64,000 nucleotides of DNA from contig CBDBON010000003.1 of assembly GCA_965208395.1 (NCBI GenBank), positions 930,001 through 994,000 of the forward strand, read 5' to 3'. This DNA is from CBDBON01 sp965208395 (GTDB lineage: Bacteria > Chloroflexota > Dehalococcoidia > Lucifugimonadales > CBDBON01). This document shows positions 51,145 through 60,305 of this stretch, piece after piece (the stretch's first letter is position 1; every line of letters begins with the position of its first letter). The notes beneath the pieces were generated by a model that was given only the letters and a program-made list of their open reading frames with translations, ran no database searches and was not told the origin of the DNA. The translations under genes were made by a program, and so were the position numbers.

Positions 51145-52638
51145 AGAGTTTTCACTCTCCGTTGCAATCCACCACGCTGGAAGAATAGTGGCTCTGCCCA
51201 ATGGTATGTGATAGCTGAACTATGGAAGCCTTGCTCCTCATAGGCTTGGTCGTTCTGGGCGTTGGCTCGCTCTTTTTGCTTTTCTCAGGCTCGTCTGGTC
51301 GTCAGACATGGTTAGATCAGTTAGGGGATATAGAACTGGAATCGAGAGTGGAAGCAATCGACTCGCTGTTACGAGCAGGAGTCTCCGCTCACGAAGCAGA
51401 CAAACTGTTGGACGAACTAGAGAACCCAGAGATGGAATCGAGGCGGGATGCAATCGATGAGCTATTAGATGCAGGAATCATTAACGCTTGGGAAGCAGAC
51501 ACACTGGAGCACGAGCCCGAACGCTTGGCAGAGATGGTGCAGTGGCTTCGACAACAGTTTTCGACACGGGGCCCAGTGATGGAGAGAGCGGATGCCCAGC
51601 TTCGTCGGGAGCAGAGGACTGAAGCAGAACGTCGTAGAGCAACGCTTGCACCCATCCTCAGCAAGACCCAGAAGAGTTTGCAGAAACGTCCCAGCGACGG
51701 CGATTTGCACACGGATCTAGGTCATCTTCACACGTTGTTGGCTGAGTGGGACCAGGCTAAGGATGCTTACGAAAAGGGGCTGGCGTTCGACTTGGCCGAT
51801 GAGAGGAAACGGGCTCTGGTGCATCTGTTGTATGGGCGAATCCTCGCGCGCGAAAGATTGCCAATGATCACGGATGGCCTAACGGCCGACTACCAAGGTC
51901 TCGCATCTGGTCGTTACGACACGATCCATGACTTCATACCTTCAGAGTGGCTCTACAAGTCATGGTTCAGGGAGCTTACTTCCTACGATATCAGACACCG
52001 ACCGGATAGACCCCCAGAACCGGGAATCATCAAGCATCACTTCGACGAATCGATAAGGCTTCTTGAACGTCATCTCAAGAGAGACTCGACAGACATCGAC
52101 GCTATGCAAATCGTCGGCAGGCTATACGAATGCATGGGCAGGACAAAGTCGAAAGTGCGGATGCAGGTGCTGGTCAAAGAGGCCGAGATACGGAAGCAGG
52201 CGGAGGAGCCGAATCCTCAGCGCCGTTCACCTGATACTCACAACAAAGGCGTTGCATTCGAACAGAGATGCCTCGCATTGCTGAAGACAATGGGCTATGA
52301 AGTCACCCACGTCGGAATGTCTGGCGATGGCGGAATTGACCTTCGCGCCAAGGACACAACGCCGCTTCGGGGATCATCGATCATCGTCCAGTGCAAGGAC
52401 CAGAAGCAACCGATCAGCGAGCCGAGAGTCAGGGAGTTCTACGGATTGGTCGCTTCCGAAGGCGTAAACAAAGGGGTTTTCATGACCACCGCAGACTTTA
52501 CCGCTCCCGCCCGGAAGTTCGCTAAGGGGAAGAGGCTGGAGCTAATCGACGGTTCAACTCTGGGAGAACTCGAGAGGCAGATCCCCCAACCCTGAGAGAG
52601 TCCCTATACGCCTCCATCGAGGTGGTTGTCCGCTAGAG
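51119..52638. mobile_element. 1.5-kb insert bracketed by direct repeats of the OsmC 3' end
   Basis: The 28 nt at 51119-51146 (starting CCTCCATCGAGG, ending GCTAGAG and covering the OsmC stop) recur at 52611-52638 with one mismatch. Between them lies one nuclease gene that is visibly more A/T-rich than its surroundings. The pattern resembles integration into the 3' end of a gene with restoration of the tail. No integrase is encoded, so the mechanism is unknown. Confidence 0.6.
51222..52595 (+). CDS. Membrane-anchored Mrr-like restriction endonuclease
   Basis: A 457-residue protein: N-terminal transmembrane helix (LLIGLVVLGVGSLFLLF), two tandem SHOCT-like repeats (ESRVEAIDSLLRAGVSAHEADKL and MESRRDAIDELLDAGIINAWEADTL), a helical middle resembling TPR (HLHTLLAEWDQAKDAYEKGL), and a C-terminal PD-(D/E)xK Mrr domain with FEQRCLALLKTMGY, GDGGIDLRAK near 370 and VQCKDQK near 389. 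Mrr-type nucleases cut modified or foreign DNA, so a defence role is plausible. It appears recently acquired. Confidence 0.85.
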   Translation: MEALLLIGLVVLGVGSLFLLFSGSSGRQTWLDQLGDIELESRVEAIDSLLRAGVSAHEADKLLDELENPEMESRRDAIDELLDAGIINAWEADTLEHEPERLAEMVQWLRQQFSTRGPVMERADAQLRREQRTEAERRRATLAPILSKTQKSLQKRPSDGDLHTDLGHLHTLLAEWDQAKDAYEKGLAFDLADERKRALVHLLYGRILARERLPMITDGLTADYQGLASGRYDTIHDFIPSEWLYKSWFRELTSYDIRHRPDRPPEPGIIKHHFDESIRLLERHLKRDSTDIDAMQIVGRLYECMGRTKSKVRMQVLVKEAEIRKQAEEPNPQRRSPDTHNKGVAFEQRCLALLKTMGYEVTHVGMSGDGGIDLRAKDTTPLRGSSIIVQCKDQKQPISEPRVREFYGLVASEGVNKGVFMTTADFTAPARKFAKGKRLELIDGSTLGELERQIPQP

Positions 52639-52786
52639 CTTCTACGCAGTTTGTGATCGTCGAACTGTAGACGACTTGCTAAATCACAGGCCTAATCGTA
52701 GGTGCGAGTGCCGATATGGGAGTCCGGACTTGTGAGCTCATCGGACGAATGGCGGCGGGGAAGCGCGTTCCGCACGTGAGGAAGAT

Positions 52787-52803
52787 GCGGGCGAGACGCC
52801 CGC
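52787..52803. repeat. GCGGGCG-AGA-CGCCCGC hairpin
   Basis: A 7-bp stem with 3-nt loop followed by GCTCCCAG; same family as the element at 14053-14069. The stretch 52639-52877 around it holds no gene. Confidence 0.55.
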
Positions 52804-52877
52804 GCTCCCAGTCAAGCTCCTGTGAACCCTCGTAAGAGGTCCAGGCAGTAGCCAGGAAGTATACCGCGCCGGCCCTC

Positions 52878-54569
52878 CTAGGTAGTCACGGCGCCACCCG
52901 ACGCTGACGAGACGAGCTTGGCGTACTTGGCCATCACGCCTGTGGTGTAGTTGGGCGCGGGGACGCGCCACTCTTGCCTGCGCCGGTCGATCTCCTCCTT
53001 GTATAGCTTGACACTCAGGTCTCGACGCTCTATGTCCAAGGAGATGATGTCGCCGTCGCGTATGAGCGCGATCGGGCCGCCCACGGCGGCCTCGGGCGCC
53101 ACATGCCCGATCATCGGCCCGTGGGTGGCGCCGGAAAAGCGGCCGTCGGTCATCAGCAGCACGCTGTTCCCAAGGCCCTCCTGTCCCATGAGCGCGCCGG
53201 TTACGGCGAGCATCTCCTGCATGCCGGGGCCGCCCTTCGGCCCCTCGTAGCGGATGACCACGACATCGCCCGGCGCGATCCTGCCGCCGGTGACGGCCTC
53301 GAAGGCTGCCCGCTCCCCGTCGAACACACGGGCCGGCCCCTCATGGTCGAGGCTCTTGCCCGGGGATACCTTGAGGACGGCGCCCTCGGGAGCGAGGTTG
53401 CCCTTGAGTATCACGAGGCCTCCCGTCGGGCTGCGCGGGGATGAAGCCGGGTGGACGACCCGTCCGTCCGGGGGCGGCGGGTCGATCTCCGCCAGGTTCT
53501 CCGCCAACGTCCTGCCGGTGACGGTCATCGCGTCGCCGTGAAGCAGGCCAGCGTCAAGCAGCTCCTTCATGACAACCGGTACGCCACCGACCCTGTCCAA
53601 GTCGGCCATGACGTACCGGCCAGCCGGGCGCAGGTCGGTCAGGTAGGGGGTGCGCCGGCTCAGCCGGTCGAACACGTCGAGCTCCAGCGCAACGCCCGCC
53701 TCGTGCGCGATCGCCGGAAGGTGCAGGGCCGCGTTGGTCGAGCCGCCCATCGCGAGCACGACGGTGATCGCGTTCTCCAGGGACTCCCTGGTGATGATGT
53801 CGCGGGGCTTGATGTCCCGTTCGAGCAGCTTGTAGAGCACCGACCCCGCCCCCAAGGCGATCTCCTCATTCCTGGGATCGACGGCGGGTACGGAGGCGGC
53901 CCCGGGCACCGACATCCCCATCGCCTCTATGGCCGACGCCATGGTGTTAGCCGTGAACATCCCGGCGCAGGCGCCCTCTCCAGGACAGGCGACCCTCTCC
54001 ATGGCGAGGAGCTCGTCGAGGGTTATCTTGCCCTGCGCGTGAGCGCCGACGGCCTCGAACATGTCCTGGACGTTGATGTCGTCGCCCCGGTGGTTTCCCG
54101 GGAGGATCGCGCCGCCGTAGACGAAGATAGACGGGATATTCAGGCGGGCCATCGCCATGATCGCGCCGGGCATGTTCTTGTCGCACGCGGCTACGACGAT
54201 GGTGCCGTCCATGCCCTCGGCGAAGTTGACCGTTTCGATCGAGTCGGCGATCACCTCGCGGCTGACGAGCGACGCCTTCATCCCCTCGGTACCCATCGAA
54301 ATACCGTCGCTGACGGTGATGGTCCCGAACATGAAGGGCACGCCCCCGGAGGTCCTGATCCCCTCGTGGACCCTGCGCGCAAGCCTACTCAGATGGACAT
54401 TGCACGGGGTGACGTCGCTGGCGAGGTTGCCGACGCTGACGAAGGGCTTGTCCATGTCCTCGTCGGTGAGTCCTACGGCTCTGAGCATCGCCCTCGCCGC
54501 GGCCCGGTCGGGGCCGTCGCTGACGACGTGGCTCTTTCGCTTGAGCATGGACGCGGTGTGTGTGGCCAT
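52878..54569 (-). CDS. ilvD: Dihydroxy-acid dehydratase
   Basis: Fe-S dehydratase of branched-chain amino acid synthesis, 563 residues. Cluster-ligand cysteines lie in SDVTPCNVHL, VAACDKNMPGAIMA and CPGEGACAGMFTANTM. Other conserved parts are VLAMGGSTNAALHLPAIA and LMTDGRFSGATHG. ATG 54569 is preceded by GGAGGAATTGGAT; upstream codons in the same frame are unconserved. The 54570-54821 gap to the next gene shows no gene. Confidence 0.95.
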   Translation of the reverse strand: MATHTASMLKRKSHVVSDGPDRAAARAMLRAVGLTDEDMDKPFVSVGNLASDVTPCNVHLSRLARRVHEGIRTSGGVPFMFGTITVSDGISMGTEGMKASLVSREVIADSIETVNFAEGMDGTIVVAACDKNMPGAIMAMARLNIPSIFVYGGAILPGNHRGDDINVQDMFEAVGAHAQGKITLDELLAMERVACPGEGACAGMFTANTMASAIEAMGMSVPGAASVPAVDPRNEEIALGAGSVLYKLLERDIKPRDIITRESLENAITVVLAMGGSTNAALHLPAIAHEAGVALELDVFDRLSRRTPYLTDLRPAGRYVMADLDRVGGVPVVMKELLDAGLLHGDAMTVTGRTLAENLAEIDPPPPDGRVVHPASSPRSPTGGLVILKGNLAPEGAVLKVSPGKSLDHEGPARVFDGERAAFEAVTGGRIAPGDVVVIRYEGPKGGPGMQEMLAVTGALMGQEGLGNSVLLMTDGRFSGATHGPMIGHVAPEAAVGGPIALIRDGDIISLDIERRDLSVKLYKEEIDRRRQEWRVPAPNYTTGVMAKYAKLVSSASGGAVTT

Positions 54570-54821
54570 ATCCAATTCCTCCGGTCCGGCGCCTTCGGTC
54601 GACGCGGAGCTTGACGAGACCAGATTATTGTACACGGCGCGCGTGGGTGCTGCCCGCTCCTCTTGCGCCCGTGTGCTCCGGTCGCTATGCTGCGGACAGC
54701 CAGCCGACTGTCAGATGAGGTGCATGCACGGGCAGCCTAGAATGTCGATAGTGCGGATGAGGTCGTTACCACAGCCTGAAGGGAGCATGAAGATTAGAAA
54801 TCGACTCGCACCAGGTGCTCG

Positions 54822-55292
54822 GTGAGCTCCGACGTCACCCAAAGACGAATACTCGGCTGGCGGGAATGGGTATCCCTGCCATGCCTTGGGATTGCCTCAA
54901 TCAAGGCCAAGCTCGATACGGGCGCGAAGACCTCCGCATTGCATGCCTGGGACCTGAGCCTTCGCAAGGTGGACGGGCAGCAGTGGATAAGCTTCCGCGT
55001 CCACTCCATGCAACAAGACGAGGCCGCGTCGGTGGTCTGCGAGGCGCCGCTCAGCGACCAGCGATGGGTGACGAACTCGAGCGGTGCGAGCGAGCGCCGG
55101 TACATAATATCCACGAACCTTCAGATAGGTACCAACTGTTGGCCGATAGAGTTGAGTCTCACCAATCGTGACTCCATGGAATTCCCCATGATCATCGGCC
55201 GCGAGGCGATGCGGGACCGCCTGATAATCGATCCTAGGGCCTCATTTCGCGCAGGCAGGAATCTAACGGGAGCTGTCGATGGTCCCTTGTAG
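54822..55292 (+). CDS. RimB-like ATP-dependent zinc protease family protein (COG4067)
   Basis: A 156-residue protein with RRILGWREWVSLPCLGI and KAKLDTGAKTSALHA, an aspartic-protease-like DTGA motif, then FPMIIGREAMRDRLIIDP. COG4067 proteins are called ATP-dependent zinc proteases, though the fold is retroviral-protease-like. In Pseudomonas, RimB removes glutamates that RimK adds to ribosomal protein S6. Here it is followed by rimK and an aspartoacylase-like gene, the typical trio. GTG start. Confidence 0.82.
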   Translation: MSSDVTQRRILGWREWVSLPCLGIASIKAKLDTGAKTSALHAWDLSLRKVDGQQWISFRVHSMQQDEAASVVCEAPLSDQRWVTNSSGASERRYIISTNLQIGTNCWPIELSLTNRDSMEFPMIIGREAMRDRLIIDPRASFRAGRNLTGAVDGPL

Positions 55293-55327
55293 GACCTAGA
55301 TGGCCTCGAGGCTGGTGGGGTGGCCAA

Positions 55328-56227
55328 GTGAAAATCGCAATGCTGGCGCGCAACGCTAATCTCTATAGCCATAAGCGTCTCGTGGAGGCCGCAGAGGCCA
55401 AGGGTCACCACATAGACATAGTCAACACGACCCAGTGCTACGTAAACATCACATCCCGCAGACCGCAATTGCTGTACAGGGGCGCAGTCCTTGCCGGCTA
55501 CGATGCAGTGATCCCACGCATCGGCGCGTCGATAACTTTCTACGGGCTGGCGGTGTTGCGGCAGTTCGAGATGATGGGAGTGTGGCCGCTAAATGAATCG
55601 GGCGCCATAGGCCGCGCACGCGACAAACTCTGGGCGCTGCAGATCATATCCCGTCTGGGGATTGGCTTGCCGGTTACCGGTTTCGCAAACTCCGCTCAAC
55701 GATCAGAGGAGCTGATCCGCATGGTTGGCGGCCCACCCGTCGTCATCAAGCTGGTGGAAGGGACTCAGGGTCTGGGAGTGGTGCTTGGCGAGACCATGCC
55801 CTCGGCAAAGAGTACATTCGAGGCTTTTCGAGGGGCCAAGATCAACATACTGGTCCAAGAGTTCGTCAAGGAGGCGGACGGAGCAGACATTCGAGCCTTC
55901 GTCATAGGCGACCGCGTGGTTGGCGCGATGAAGCGCCAGAGCGGACCGGGCGAGTTTCGTTCCAACCTTCATCGTGGAGGCACAGCGCAGAAGATCAGCA
56001 TCACGCCGGAAGAGCGTTCGACCGCAGTGCGCGCCTGCAAAGCGTTGGGACTAAACGTAGCCGGCGTAGACATGCTCCGGTCCAAGCGCGGACCGGTGCT
56101 TATAGAAGTGAACTCGACCCCAGGCCTGAAGGGAATCGAACAGTCGACGGGGATCGGCATCGCAGAGCGCATAATTGCGTTCCTGGAAGAGCATGCCAAA
56201 CCCATGCCCACCGGAAAGCAGGGGTAG
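55328..56227 (+). CDS. rimK: RimK-type ATP-grasp glutamate ligase
   Basis: An ATP-grasp ligase, 299 residues. N-terminal MKIAMLARNANLYSHKRLVEAAE, then PVVIKLVEGTQGLGVVL, LVQEFVKEADGADIRAFVIGDRVVGAMKR and the metal-binding VLIEVNSTPGLKGIE. RimK adds glutamates to the C-terminus of ribosomal protein S6 (RpsF). GTG start at 55328. Its coupling with the RimB-like gene supports a modification/de-modification pair. Confidence 0.9.
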   Translation: MKIAMLARNANLYSHKRLVEAAEAKGHHIDIVNTTQCYVNITSRRPQLLYRGAVLAGYDAVIPRIGASITFYGLAVLRQFEMMGVWPLNESGAIGRARDKLWALQIISRLGIGLPVTGFANSAQRSEELIRMVGGPPVVIKLVEGTQGLGVVLGETMPSAKSTFEAFRGAKINILVQEFVKEADGADIRAFVIGDRVVGAMKRQSGPGEFRSNLHRGGTAQKISITPEERSTAVRACKALGLNVAGVDMLRSKRGPVLIEVNSTPGLKGIEQSTGIGIAERIIAFLEEHAKPMPTGKQG

Positions 56228-56239
56228 GGACCGGCCAAA

Positions 56240-57268
56240 ATGAGCACCCCCGCCGACAGGCCATCAGAGGCCATCAGAGTAGGCGAGGTAGAAGTCACCC
56301 CCGGGTATCGCGCCCAGGTAGACCTGCCAATCGCGGATCTGTCGACCAGTGTCCCAATAACGATGCCCGTGCACGTAATCAACGGCTCACGGGATGGGCC
56401 GGTACTGTTCGTCTCGGCTGCCATACACGGCGATGAGATCAATGGAGTCGAGATCATACGGCGAATCATGAAGCTGGGCGCCTTGAGACGCCTCAGAGGG
56501 GCTCTGATCGCAGTCCCAATAGTGAATGTGCCCGGCTTTCTGAATCTCAGTCGATATCTGCCGGACCGGCGAGACCTCAACCGCTCATTCCCAGGGTCCA
56601 CCAGAGGCTCCCTGGCCGCCCGCCTCGCCAAGATGTTCCTCGACCAGGTGCTCGCGAACTCTACCCACGGCATCGATCTCCACACCGGCGCCGTGCACAG
56701 GGAGAACTTTCCTCAAGTCCGCGCCGACCTGGACAATCACGCAGCTGAGCGCATGGCGCGCGCATTCGGCGCCCCTCTCGTGTTGAACGCCGCATACAGG
56801 GAAGGGAGTCTGCGCGGAGCGGCCTACGAGCGAGACGTTCCCGTGATCGCCTACGAAGCCGGCGAGGCGCTCCGCTTTGACGAGACTGCTATCCGGGCCG
56901 GGGTAAGGGGGGTGGTCCGGGTCATGGAGAACCTTGGCATGTTGCCCGCAAGAAAACGCGACAGCGGTCCACCCGCTCCCATGATTCTGCGCTCGAGCAG
57001 CTGGGTGAGGGCGCCATCCAGCGGCGTGGTCAGGGTCAAGCAGCCGATAGGCGCATCGATAGAGACCGGACAGGTACTCGCCGTGGTCTCCGATCCCCTG
57101 GGCGAGGAGGATACCGATATCAGATCGCCTGTTGATGGCGTGATAGTGGGCCGCACCAACCTGCCCCTCGCGCACGAAGGCGACGCACTCTTCCATATCG
57201 GCCTGACGCGGGAGGTCGAGCAGATGGCTTGCCTGCTGCCTCTGAACGAACCGTCCGTATGGAGCTGA
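56240..57268 (+). CDS. Succinylglutamate desuccinylase/aspartoacylase-family (AstE-like, COG3608)
   Basis: A zinc-dependent acylase of the M14-related AstE/AspA family, 342 residues. Zinc motif AAIHGDEINGVEIIRRI, RDLNRSFPG, GIDLHTGAVHRENFPQVRADL and an Glu in IAYEAGEALRF; the C-terminal domain (APSSGVVRVKQPIGASIETGQVLAVVSDPLG) resembles a biotinyl-lipoyl-like barrel. Often encoded beside rimK and the COG4067 protease; substrate in this context is unknown. Confidence 0.85.
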   Translation: MSTPADRPSEAIRVGEVEVTPGYRAQVDLPIADLSTSVPITMPVHVINGSRDGPVLFVSAAIHGDEINGVEIIRRIMKLGALRRLRGALIAVPIVNVPGFLNLSRYLPDRRDLNRSFPGSTRGSLAARLAKMFLDQVLANSTHGIDLHTGAVHRENFPQVRADLDNHAAERMARAFGAPLVLNAAYREGSLRGAAYERDVPVIAYEAGEALRFDETAIRAGVRGVVRVMENLGMLPARKRDSGPPAPMILRSSSWVRAPSSGVVRVKQPIGASIETGQVLAVVSDPLGEEDTDIRSPVDGVIVGRTNLPLAHEGDALFHIGLTREVEQMACLLPLNEPSVWS

Positions 57269-57320
57269 TAGCGGGTGAGCAGTCCCTGGGACTTTTCGGA
57301 GAGTCGTGGGCGGGCGAGGA

Positions 57321-57408
57321 TGGTGCCGAAGGCCGGAGTCGAACCGGCACGGGATTTAACTCCCAACGGTTTTTGAGACCGCCGCGTCTACCATTCCGCC
57401 ACTTCGGC
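57321..57408 (-). tRNA. tRNA-Leu (CAA)
   Basis: Acceptor stem GCCGAAG/CTTCGGC with discriminator A and encoded CCA (57323-57321). Anticodon stem GCGGT/ACCGT with loop CTCAAAA, so anticodon CAA. A long variable arm (GGGA-GTTAAA-TCCC) and T-arm GCCGG-TTCGACT-CCGGC are typical of class II tRNA-Leu. Confidence 0.95.
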
Positions 57409-57467
57409 GCGAGGACCGTCCACAATTATCGCCAACCCAACGGAGTATGGTCAAACTCCGGCAGCGT

Positions 57468-57665
57468 CTACATTTCCAGCCGCTTCTCGCCCGACAAATA
57501 GGACTGGGGCTCCTTCTGAAACGCCCGGTTGCATCCGGGCGCGCAGAAGTAGTATTCGCGTCCGTCATAACTCCAAGAGCCGCCCGGCGGCTTCCCCATG
57601 TCGACCCACATACCGCAGACCGGGTCTTCGGCCGTCTCTCGACCACCTGTGCCGAGGACACGCAT
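57468..57665 (-). CDS. YHS-domain protein
   Basis: A 65-residue YHS domain: DPVCGMWVDMG, SWSYDGREYYFCAPGCNRAFQKEPQSYL. YHS domains commonly accompany copper ATPases and bind metal. It follows copA in the same direction, so it is probably part of copper handling. A strong AGGAGG lies 7 nt ahead of an ATT codon four codons upstream of the ATG at 57665, so an ATT start adding IRIL is possible. Confidence 0.82.
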   Translation of the reverse strand: MRVLGTGGRETAEDPVCGMWVDMGKPPGGSWSYDGREYYFCAPGCNRAFQKEPQSYLSGEKRLEM

Positions 57666-57688
57666 CAGAATGCGAATGGCACTACCTC

Positions 57689-60169
57689 CTACGGTCGTCC
57701 TGCCCGGAACCGCCTGAGCCTCAGTGAGTTGGTCACCACGGCCAGGGAGCTGAGGGCCATCGCGCCGGCGGCCAGGATCGGTTCAAGGAACCCCGTCTCG
57801 CCGAGAAACGGTTGAAGAGGCTGAGGAACACCCTCGCCACCGAAAAGTGGGTAGAGGACGCCGGCCGCCACGGGAATCAGGAGAACGTTGTAGGCAAAGG
57901 CCCAGAAGAGGTTCTGCCGCACTGTCCGCATCGTCGCCTTGCTCAGGGCTATGGCGGCGCCGACGCCTCGAGGGTCTCCGCCCACGAGGGTCACGCCCGC
58001 GGCCTCCATGGCGACGTCCGCCCCTGTCCCGATCGCTATGCCCACATCCGCCTGCGCCAGAGCGGGAGCGTCGTTGATCCCGTCTCCCACCATCGCGACG
58101 GTCTTGCCCTCGCGCTGGATCGCAAGCACCTCGTCAACCTTGTCGCCGGGCAGCACCTCCGCGACCACTCGCCGGATGCCGAGGTCCCGGGCCATGGCCT
58201 CCGCGGTGCGGACGTTGTCTCCGGTCAGCATCACGATCTCCACGCCCTGCCGGCGAAGCCTCTCGACCGCCTCTCCGGAGTGAGGGCGAGGTGTATCGGC
58301 GAGAGCGATGACGCCCAGCATCTCTCCGTCTGCGGCGAGGAACACTGGCGTCTTCCCATCCATCGACAGTCCGGCGGCCGCATCGTCGAGACCGTCCAGG
58401 GCAAGTCCGTTACTTCCCATCAGTGCAGCGCTGCCAAGCAGCACTCTCTTCCCATCGACGACGCCCTCGACGCCCAGCCCGGGGACCGCGTTGAACTTCT
58501 CCAGTGGCAGGAGAGCGACGTCCCGCTCCCGCGCCCTCGCGACCACTGCCTCCGCCAACGGATGCTCGGACCCGCTCTCGATAGACGCCGCGAGGCACAG
58601 GAGGCGCTCTTCCGTCGAGTTGGACGTCACAATGTCGGTAACGACGGGACGGCCCTCGGTGAGCGTCCCTGTCTTGTCCATGACCACCACGTCGAGGCGG
58701 TGCGCGCGTTCGAGCGCGTCGGCGCTCCGAATCAGCACGCCATGCTCCGCGCCCCTGCCGATACCGATCATGATGGCCATGGGGGTAGCCAGCCCCATCG
58801 CGCATGGGCAGGCGATGATCAGTACCGCGACCGCGGTGAGAGTCGCGTAGAGAAGTGACGGCGCCGGGCCGACCGTCAGCCAGAGCAGGAACACGCCCAC
58901 GGCCACGGCCACTACGGCCGGGACGAATACGCTCGATATGGAGTCGACGAGCCGCTGGACCGGCAGCCGGGACCCCTGGGCCTCCTCAACCAAGCTGATG
59001 GTGCGCGCCAGCATCGTGTCGCGCCCGGTCCTCGTCGCCCGGAAGGTGAAGCGCCCGGTGGTGTTAAACGCTGCGCCAAAGACCTCATCTCCCTGCGTCT
59101 TCTCCACCGGCAGGCTCTCGCCCGTCAGCATCGACTCGTCGACGAAGGAGAGTCCATCCACCACCTCGCCGTCTACCGGCAGCCGCTCACCCGGTCTGAC
59201 GACCACCAGGTCTCCTACGGCGAGATCGTCAATCGCGACCTCGGTCTCCCGGCTGCCGCGCATCACCTTCGCCGTGCTGGGCTGGAGGGCCGCGAGAGCC
59301 GCAATAGCGTCCGACGCCTTGCCTCTGGCGCGAAGCTCTAGGTACCTGCCCAGAAGCACGAGCCCTATAATCGCCGTGGAGGTATCGAAATAGGTCTCCC
59401 CGCCAACTCCCTGGAAAATACCGGCGTCGCGAAACACGAGGACGGCAAGGCTGTAGAGATACGCCGTCGAAGTGCCCACGGCGATCAGGGTGTGCATGTT
59501 GCTGGTCCGGCGCTTGAGCGCAGACCAGGCGGCGGCGTATATCTGGCGGGCGGCCCAGAACTGCACCGGAGTCGCCAGGACGAGCAGCAGATAATCGAGC
59601 CTGAACGGCACCAGATCCGACACCGCGTCGACTGCCGACAGGAGCATGATCGCCGCGGCGCTCGCCAGGCTGTAGACCATGCGCCTTTTGAGAGAGGCCG
59701 TCCCGTGGGCGCCGTGCGCGGCCTCCGCGTCGTCGCGGACAATCTCCTCTACTGAGTAGCCCGCGTCCTCGACTGCGTACCGGAGGTGGGACACCATAGC
59801 AACGCCCTGGACGTACTCCACCGTCAGGCTCAGGCCACGGGAGTCCACCCTGGCGCCGAGGACACCTTCCACTTCGGCCAGAGCCCGCTCGACCGCGGCC
59901 GCATCGGGCGGCGCCGACAGGCCGGCGAGGCTGAGCACGACCCGTGAGACGGGGACGCGATAGCCGGCATCCTGTACGGCATCCACGATCTCGTCGAGGA
60001 CCGGCGTCTCGGACGCAAGGGCGACCGCTGCGCTCTCGGTCGCGAGGTTAACGTCGACCTCCGCCACCTGCGGCACCTTCTCGATGGCGTGGGTTACGTG
60101 CGCAGCGCAGGCGGCGCACGTCATTCCCGCTATGGGCAGTGAGAGCCTTCGCCGGGTCTCTGCGACCAC
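57689..60169 (-). CDS. copA: Copper-translocating P1B-type ATPase
   Basis: Inner-membrane copper exporter, 826 residues. N-terminal heavy-metal domain PIAGMTCAACAAHV; a second HMA-like domain has lost its CxxC (LAGLSAPPD). Transport motif IACPCAMGLATP, phosphorylation site VVMDKTGTLTEG, phosphatase TGES, and hinge MVGDGINDAPALAQADVG are intact. GTG 60169 follows GAGGTGG; an ATG at 60196 lies upstream. Downstream is the YHS gene. Confidence 0.94.
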   Translation of the reverse strand: MVAETRRRLSLPIAGMTCAACAAHVTHAIEKVPQVAEVDVNLATESAAVALASETPVLDEIVDAVQDAGYRVPVSRVVLSLAGLSAPPDAAAVERALAEVEGVLGARVDSRGLSLTVEYVQGVAMVSHLRYAVEDAGYSVEEIVRDDAEAAHGAHGTASLKRRMVYSLASAAAIMLLSAVDAVSDLVPFRLDYLLLVLATPVQFWAARQIYAAAWSALKRRTSNMHTLIAVGTSTAYLYSLAVLVFRDAGIFQGVGGETYFDTSTAIIGLVLLGRYLELRARGKASDAIAALAALQPSTAKVMRGSRETEVAIDDLAVGDLVVVRPGERLPVDGEVVDGLSFVDESMLTGESLPVEKTQGDEVFGAAFNTTGRFTFRATRTGRDTMLARTISLVEEAQGSRLPVQRLVDSISSVFVPAVVAVAVGVFLLWLTVGPAPSLLYATLTAVAVLIIACPCAMGLATPMAIMIGIGRGAEHGVLIRSADALERAHRLDVVVMDKTGTLTEGRPVVTDIVTSNSTEERLLCLAASIESGSEHPLAEAVVARARERDVALLPLEKFNAVPGLGVEGVVDGKRVLLGSAALMGSNGLALDGLDDAAAGLSMDGKTPVFLAADGEMLGVIALADTPRPHSGEAVERLRRQGVEIVMLTGDNVRTAEAMARDLGIRRVVAEVLPGDKVDEVLAIQREGKTVAMVGDGINDAPALAQADVGIAIGTGADVAMEAAGVTLVGGDPRGVGAAIALSKATMRTVRQNLFWAFAYNVLLIPVAAGVLYPLFGGEGVPQPLQPFLGETGFLEPILAAGAMALSSLAVVTNSLRLRRFRAGRP

Positions 60170-60305
60170 CGAACCACCTCTAGATATGTGTAACAAAGTG
60201 TATCAGAAGTGTAGCTGTTCCATGGGCGTGGACAACAACAGACCCCAGGCGCATAGCACCCGGGGTCTGCTTCCGGCTTCGTCGGCGCGGTCCTCAGAGA
60301 GGAGG

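Noticed and set aside
54570..54821. A small gene or attenuator upstream of ilvD
   Set aside because: No coding frame with a ribosome site, no leader rich in Leu/Ile/Val codons and no terminator hairpin could be seen.
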